Below are positions 60,370-64,000 of a stretch of DNA of 64,000 nucleotides, piece by piece (position 1 is the stretch's first letter; each line of letters opens with the position of its first letter). A program made the position numbers and the translations under genes. The notes beneath the pieces were generated by a model, which was not told the DNA's origin, did not search any database, and saw only the letters and a program-made list of their open reading frames with translations. The DNA comes from an uncultured Eubacteriales bacterium (GTDB taxonomy: Bacteria; Bacillota; Clostridia; UBA1381; UMGS1253): assembly GCA_902492065.1 (NCBI GenBank), contig CABUKE010000008.1:1-64000 (forward strand), read 5' to 3'.

Positions 60370-60849
60370 ATGGAAAACGCAAAAGAAATACTTGTGACAA
60401 AAGAAGGGCTTGAAAAGCTTGAAAAGGAACTCGAGGAGCTGAAGGTTGTCCGCCGCAAGGAGGTTGCGGAGAAAATCAAACAGGCTTTGGCCTTTGGGGA
60501 CTTATCAGAAAACTCGGAATATGACGAAGCGAAAAATGAACAAGCGCAGGTTGAGGCACGCATTGCACAGATTGAGGGGATGCTCAAGGTGGCGCGCGTG
60601 GTTGATGATACAAACATCAGCACAGACGCAGTCAGTGTTGGGACAAAAGTGAAGCTGCTCGACGTGGAGTTTGAGGAAGAAGAGGAATATGCGATTGTCG
60701 GCAGCTCGGAGGCGGATCCGTCGCAGAATAGGCTTTCCTATGAGTCGCCGGTCGGCAAGGCGCTTTTGGGCAGAAAGGTTGGAGAAGTCGTGGAGGTCGA
60801 GGTTCCGGCTGGGAAAATCCAGTTCAAAATCTTAGATATTTCGCGTTAG
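60370..60849 (+). CDS. greA: Transcription elongation factor GreA
   Basis: 159 aa from ATG 60370 (GGAGGAATCGG upstream). Coiled-coil finger LVTKEGLEKLEKELEELKVVRRKEVAEKIKQALAFGDLSENSEYDEAKNEQ with the tip acidic residues. The C-terminal FKBP-like domain has ISYESPVGKALLGRKVGEVVEVEVPAG (here LSYESPVGK). It rescues backtracked RNA polymerase. Confidence 0.97.
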   Translation: MENAKEILVTKEGLEKLEKELEELKVVRRKEVAEKIKQALAFGDLSENSEYDEAKNEQAQVEARIAQIEGMLKVARVVDDTNISTDAVSVGTKVKLLDVEFEEEEEYAIVGSSEADPSQNRLSYESPVGKALLGRKVGEVVEVEVPAGKIQFKILDISR

Positions 60850-60869
60850 GACGAATCAAGCAGGGAGGA

Positions 60870-60902
60870 ATCCCGCACAGCAGTAGCTGTGCGGGATTTG
60901 TT
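60870..60902 (+). terminator. Terminator after greA
   Basis: TCCCGCACAG-CAGTAG-CTGTGCGGGA followed by TTTGTT. The short T-run lowers certainty. Confidence 0.65.
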
Positions 60903-61020
60903 ATATACAGTCTAAGTATGAATTGGTGAAAATGAGAAGCAAGTATAAGAGAGAAAACAAGAGAAAACAAAAGAAAAAGAAAGATTTGTTTTTATAGATT
61001 AAAAAACTTAGAAAAAGGTG

Positions 61021-61049
61021 TTGACAAGCAGGAGGGTTTGTATTAAAAT
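61021..61049 (+). promoter_or_regulatory. Promoter of rplM-rpsI
   Basis: TTGACA (61021-61026), 17 bases, TAAAAT (61044-61049). The leader of about 55 bases may hold an autoregulatory L13 site, but no motif is evident. Confidence 0.75.
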
Positions 61050-61112
61050 ATCTTATGTTGTATGAGAGTAAGGTTATTTTTGGTACGGAACAGGAATTAA
61101 GGAGGTAACAAC

Positions 61113-61550
61113 ATGAGCAGCTATATGGCGAAGAGCAGCGAGCTTACAAGAAAATGGTACATCATAGATGCAACGGATAAGCCGCTTGGTAGAGTTGCGG
61201 CAGCGGCAGCGAGTATTTTGCGGGGGAAACATCTTCCGACATTTACGCCGAATGTTGACTGCGGCGACCACGTAATTATTTTGAACACGGATAAGGCAGT
61301 TCTGACTGGGAAGAAGCTGGATCAGAAAATCCGCTATCATCACACCGGCTGGATGGGCGGCCTGAAGGAAATCAAGTATAACAAGCTGATGGCGGAACAC
61401 AGCGATAAGGCAATGTACATGGCAGTTGAGGGAATGCTTCCTCACAATACAATCGGCGCACATGCGCTCAAACGCCTTCGTGTATACAAGGGTGGCGAGC
61501 ATGAGAATGCGGCGCAGAAGCCTGAAGTATGGACAGGCGAGATTAAATAA
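61113..61550 (+). CDS. rplM: 50S ribosomal protein L13
   Basis: 145 aa: SSYMAKSSELTRKWYIIDATDKPLGRVAAAAASILRGKHLPTFTPNVDCGDHVII, YHHTGWMGGLKEI and MLPHNTIGAHALKRLRVYKG. Strong AAGGAGG site. Cotranscribed with rpsI. Confidence 0.98.
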   Translation: MSSYMAKSSELTRKWYIIDATDKPLGRVAAAAASILRGKHLPTFTPNVDCGDHVIILNTDKAVLTGKKLDQKIRYHHTGWMGGLKEIKYNKLMAEHSDKAMYMAVEGMLPHNTIGAHALKRLRVYKGGEHENAAQKPEVWTGEIK

Positions 61551-61567
61551 GAAGGAGGAAGACGAAA

Positions 61568-61963
61568 ATGGCAGATAAAACAGTATATTACGGAACAGGA
61601 AGAAGAAAGAAATCTGTTGCAAGAGTACGTCTTGTACCGGGCAATGGCAATATAACGGTTAATAAGAGAAGCATTGACGATTATTTTGGCCTTGAAACGC
61701 TCAAGGTTATCGTTCGCCAGCCGCTTACCGCGACGAATACGGACACAAGATTTGACGTAATTACGACGGTTACGGGCGGTGGCTTTACTGGGCAGGCAGG
61801 TGCAATCCGCCATGGTATTGCACGCGCGCTTTTGGAAGTAGACGGCGAGTACCGTGCGGTGCTGAAAAAGGCCGGTTACCTCACACGTGACCCGAGAATG
61901 AAGGAGAGAAAGAAATACGGTCTCAAAGCCGCTCGTCGCGCTCCGCAGTTCTCCAAGAGATAA
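61568..61963 (+). CDS. rpsI: 30S ribosomal protein S9
   Basis: 131 aa with YYGTGRRKKSVARVRLVPGNGNITVNKRS, TVTGGGFTGQAGAIRHGIARALL and the C-terminal RMKERKKYGLKAARRAPQFSKR whose last arginine contacts P-site tRNA. GAAGGAGG upstream. Confidence 0.98.
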   Translation: MADKTVYYGTGRRKKSVARVRLVPGNGNITVNKRSIDDYFGLETLKVIVRQPLTATNTDTRFDVITTVTGGGFTGQAGAIRHGIARALLEVDGEYRAVLKKAGYLTRDPRMKERKKYGLKAARRAPQFSKR

Positions 61964-61989
61964 TCACGGTTATCTTTTTATAAGAATTG

Positions 61990-62028
61990 TAAAAGAGATG
62001 TCTTTCATGAAAGACATCTCTTTTTTTG
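61990..62028 (+). terminator. Terminator after rpsI
   Basis: AAAGAGATGTCTTT-CATG-AAAGACATCTCTTT followed by T-run. Confidence 0.9.
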
Positions 62029-62170
62029 TATCAATATGGGATGAACCAATTACCAATTTTTGCCCTATAAATATTCATGGGAAGTATTTGCTGAAAAGGT
62101 AAATAAAAGAAAAAAATATTGATTAAATGTCAATATATCTAATTTAAATTGAAAAAAACAGAAAAAATTG

Positions 62171-62199
62171 TTGATTTTTTACTATTGATATACTATAAT
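62171..62199 (+). promoter_or_regulatory. Promoter of the HtrA-like gene
   Basis: TTGATT (62171-62176), 17 bases, TATAAT (62194-62199). Confidence 0.7.
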
Positions 62200-62225
62200 G
62201 AAAACAAACTTTAGGGGGGAAGGAT

Positions 62226-63386
62226 ATGAAGCGGAGGGAAAAATTTTTAACTGTTTTTATCACTGCTGTTTTATGTTTTACTATTTGCTTTGGATTAGTA
62301 CAGGCTGACGAAACCATGCACATTGTGCTGAATGGCGAGGAAATTGATACACAGCCTGTTCTAATTAATGATCGGACGTATGTTCCGCTCAGGAGTTTTT
62401 TTGAAGAAATTGGTGCAGCTGTGGCATGGGATGAAACGACCAGTACTGCGGATATTGCCATGAATACGGGAAGCAGCATGGAGGACATGGTTTCGCGGGT
62501 AATCGAAGAAGTGAGTCCCAGCGTAGTTGGAATCATAGGGAATCTGGATTCTGCGGTTTCATCAGGGGTTGACGCATATAATCAGATTGTAATTGGCTCT
62601 GGAGTTATTATCAGCTCCGGCGGGGAAATTCTGACGAATGCACACGTTGTGTCTGACTTAGAAACAATTTTGGTAGTTTTATCAGATGGAACAATCAAGC
62701 AGGCCAGAATAAAAGCGATGGATGAGGAAATTGATTTGGCGCTGATTCGTATCGATCAGATTGGCTTGCCGTTCGCTACGTTGGCGGAAGAAGCGGATAT
62801 CGCCGTCGGAAAAACAGCGATTGCCATCGGCACACCGGTGTCATTTTCTTTGCGTAACTCAGCCACCTGTGGTATTGTGAGCGGGCTCAACCGTTCCGGG
62901 CATAATAATTACCGTGTGATTCAGACGGATGCGGCAATCAATGGGGGAAACAGCGGTGGGCCGCTTGTAAATCTTGAAGGTAAGGTAATGGGAATTAACT
63001 CCAGTAAATATGCTGTTGAAGGAGTGGAAGGCGTTTGCTTTGCCATTCCTGCGGATACGGTACGCTATTTTTTGGATAGCGTAAATAAATATGGCAGGAT
63101 TCGTCGGCCGTCGCTGGGGGCCTCATTTCAGGAGAGCTGGGCATCCGTCTATGGTATGCCAGGGGGAGATGGCCTAACAATAAAGTCGATGGAGGCAAAT
63201 TCACCACTTGCAGCAGCGGGTGTAAGCGAAGGCTGGAGCATCATTAAAATTGCGGATAGGGAGGTGGAAGGACTCGTAGATATGAATGAAATATTCATGG
63301 ACTATATTCCGGGAGATACTGTTCCAATTACCTTTAGACAACCAGACGGAGCTGTTGTGACGCTGGACGTAACGCTGGCGGAGTAG
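62226..63386 (+). CDS. HtrA/DegP-type serine protease with N-terminal stalk domain
   Basis: 386 aa. A signal peptide (VFITAVLCFTICFGLVQA) is followed by a copper-amine-oxidase N-type stalk domain (30-80: VLNGEEIDTQPVLINDRTYVPLRSFFEEIGAAVAW). The trypsin-like domain has the triad H140 (TNAHVV), D170 (DLALI) and S243 (GGNSGGPL). A PDZ domain lies at about 300-380. It is probably secreted and wall-associated, for degrading misfolded surface proteins. A second stalk-domain gene follows. Confidence 0.93.
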   Translation: MKRREKFLTVFITAVLCFTICFGLVQADETMHIVLNGEEIDTQPVLINDRTYVPLRSFFEEIGAAVAWDETTSTADIAMNTGSSMEDMVSRVIEEVSPSVVGIIGNLDSAVSSGVDAYNQIVIGSGVIISSGGEILTNAHVVSDLETILVVLSDGTIKQARIKAMDEEIDLALIRIDQIGLPFATLAEEADIAVGKTAIAIGTPVSFSLRNSATCGIVSGLNRSGHNNYRVIQTDAAINGGNSGGPLVNLEGKVMGINSSKYAVEGVEGVCFAIPADTVRYFLDSVNKYGRIRRPSLGASFQESWASVYGMPGGDGLTIKSMEANSPLAAAGVSEGWSIIKIADREVEGLVDMNEIFMDYIPGDTVPITFRQPDGAVVTLDVTLAE

Positions 63387-63431
63387 ACAGGTATAAGGGT
63401 ATACCGAAAAATTAAATGGGGGGCTTTATTT

Positions 63432-64000
63432 ATGAAAAAGACAGCGATTGTTATGGCATTACTGTTTTTGCTGCAATCGGCATGGGCTTTTGCGGCAGAA
63501 ACACCGGAGGACCTTCAAAAAGATATTGAGCGAATTGAGATTGCATTCCAAATTGGAAGCGACGTATTGAAGATAAATGGCAGCGATACGCAGGTTGAAA
63601 CTGCGCCGTATGTAGTAGGGGAAGGCGTAACTATGGTTCCGATCCGCGTAATTACAGAAGCATTTGGCGCTGTGGTGGAGTGGAATGAGGAGGAGCAGAG
63701 CATTACGATCACGTATGAAGGTGTTGAAATGCGCCTTGTGGTCGGCTCTATTGAAGCGACTATTAACGGCCGTTCGCTGACAATGCTCAGTCCGCCGGAG
63801 GTGTATAATGACCGGACTATGGTTCCACTGCGTTTTATCTCGGAAAACTTTGGGGCAGATGTTTCCTATGATGGGGAAACAGAGAGCGTACTTGTTGTAA
63901 AAGAATCATTTGGCGACGAAGACCTTGATAATTATAATTCGATTTTGAAAAAGACGGATAAGGAACGTGTCGGCGATAGCTATTACGGCTGGAGTATGCG
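63432..64000 (+). CDS. Exported stalk-domain protein, truncated by the window end
   Basis: 189 codons are visible from ATG 63432, GGGGGG upstream, with the rest beyond the window. A signal peptide (MKKTAIVMALLFLLQSAWAFA) is followed by two copper-amine-oxidase N-type stalk motifs (VGEGVTMVPIRVITEAFGAVVEW and YNDRTMVPLRFISENFGADVSY). Then comes a new region starting NSILKKTDKERVGDSYYGWSM, perhaps the start of a catalytic or DUF domain. It lies 45 bases after the HtrA-like gene. Confidence 0.85.
   Translation, partial: MKKTAIVMALLFLLQSAWAFAAETPEDLQKDIERIEIAFQIGSDVLKINGSDTQVETAPYVVGEGVTMVPIRVITEAFGAVVEWNEEEQSITITYEGVEMRLVVGSIEATINGRSLTMLSPPEVYNDRTMVPLRFISENFGADVSYDGETESVLVVKESFGDEDLDNYNSILKKTDKERVGDSYYGWSM

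Noticed and set aside
1..64000. CRISPR arrays, insertion sequences, rRNA genes and restriction or toxin-antitoxin systems
   Set aside because: No regularly spaced repeats, complete transposase, rRNA segments or such gene pairs were seen on reading through the window.

Overview
The window is a chromosomal segment of an anaerobic, endospore-forming member of the Clostridia (Firmicutes). The evidence is a dispersed set of sporulation genes (spoIIM, spoIVB, spoVB-like, yabP, yabQ, pdaA-like), a FabK-type fatty-acid operon headed by fapR, a rubredoxin/flavodiiron O2-NO detoxification pair, S-layer-homology and copper-amine-oxidase-N 'stalk' proteins, and Gram-positive -35/-10 promoters with strong AGGAGG-type ribosome sites. 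Base composition looks about half G+C by eye. A few genes (0.5-1.4 kb, 33.8-35.2 kb, 51.3-51.75 kb) are clearly more A+T-rich and AGA-using than their neighbours. I cannot name genus or species from the sequence.

Layout. 0-3.7 kb: the 3' part of tRNA-Asn, a decayed serine-recombinase remnant, a divergent sigma-like protein, a PepSY/stalk exported protein, a small XRE regulator and an SLH protein; this is the accessory-looking end. 3.9-7.5 kb (minus strand): AMP-forming acyl-CoA synthetase with its XRE-cupin regulator and a URO-D-family protein. 7.6-12.3 kb: yifB/comM, proC, spoIIM, xerD-like recombinase and a zinc-ribbon protein. 12.4-16.6 kb: PAS-PAS-GGDEF enzyme, alanine/Na+ symporter, spoIVB. 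16.9-22.2 kb: a 58-aa protein, then spoVB-like, mazG, hup, rqcP, yabP, yabQ, divIC and an S1 protein, in the order known from the Bacillus yabM-yabR region. 22.2-28.5 kb: esterase, aroC, ECF sigma/anti-sigma pair, PdaA-like deacetylase, flavodiiron protein and rubredoxin.

28.6-32.9 kb is the most remarkable part. A roughly 660-nt structured RNA with its own promoter is followed by a four-helix membrane protein with a DxxxD motif, then dxs and tlyA. Gene order, size and a 17-bp helix joining the two ends of the RNA identify it as an OLE (ornate, large, extremophilic) RNA with its partner OapA. 32.9-42.1 kb: tcdA, a GH39-like glycosidase, nfo, a RibD-C/DHFR-like reductase, an FMN riboswitch controlling ribU, a DUF368 (PopT-type) protein, secG, a second ECF sigma/anti-sigma locus with membrane proteins, and a MATE transporter lacking a normal start codon.

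42.3-59.2 kb is a long co-directional housekeeping array: fapR-plsX-fabH-fabK-fabD-fabG-acpP-fabF-rnc-(radical SAM)-(zincin-like)-smc-ftsY-UPF0182. It couples membrane lipid synthesis with RNA processing, chromosome condensation and membrane targeting. 59.3-64 kb: an unrecognised protein, greA, rplM-rpsI, a stalk-domain HtrA-like protease and a truncated stalk-domain protein running off the end. Gene-to-gene gaps over 300 bases occur only at 56-513 (terminators plus recombinase remnant), 28444-29352 (OLE RNA) and 36590-36903 (FMN riboswitch leader).
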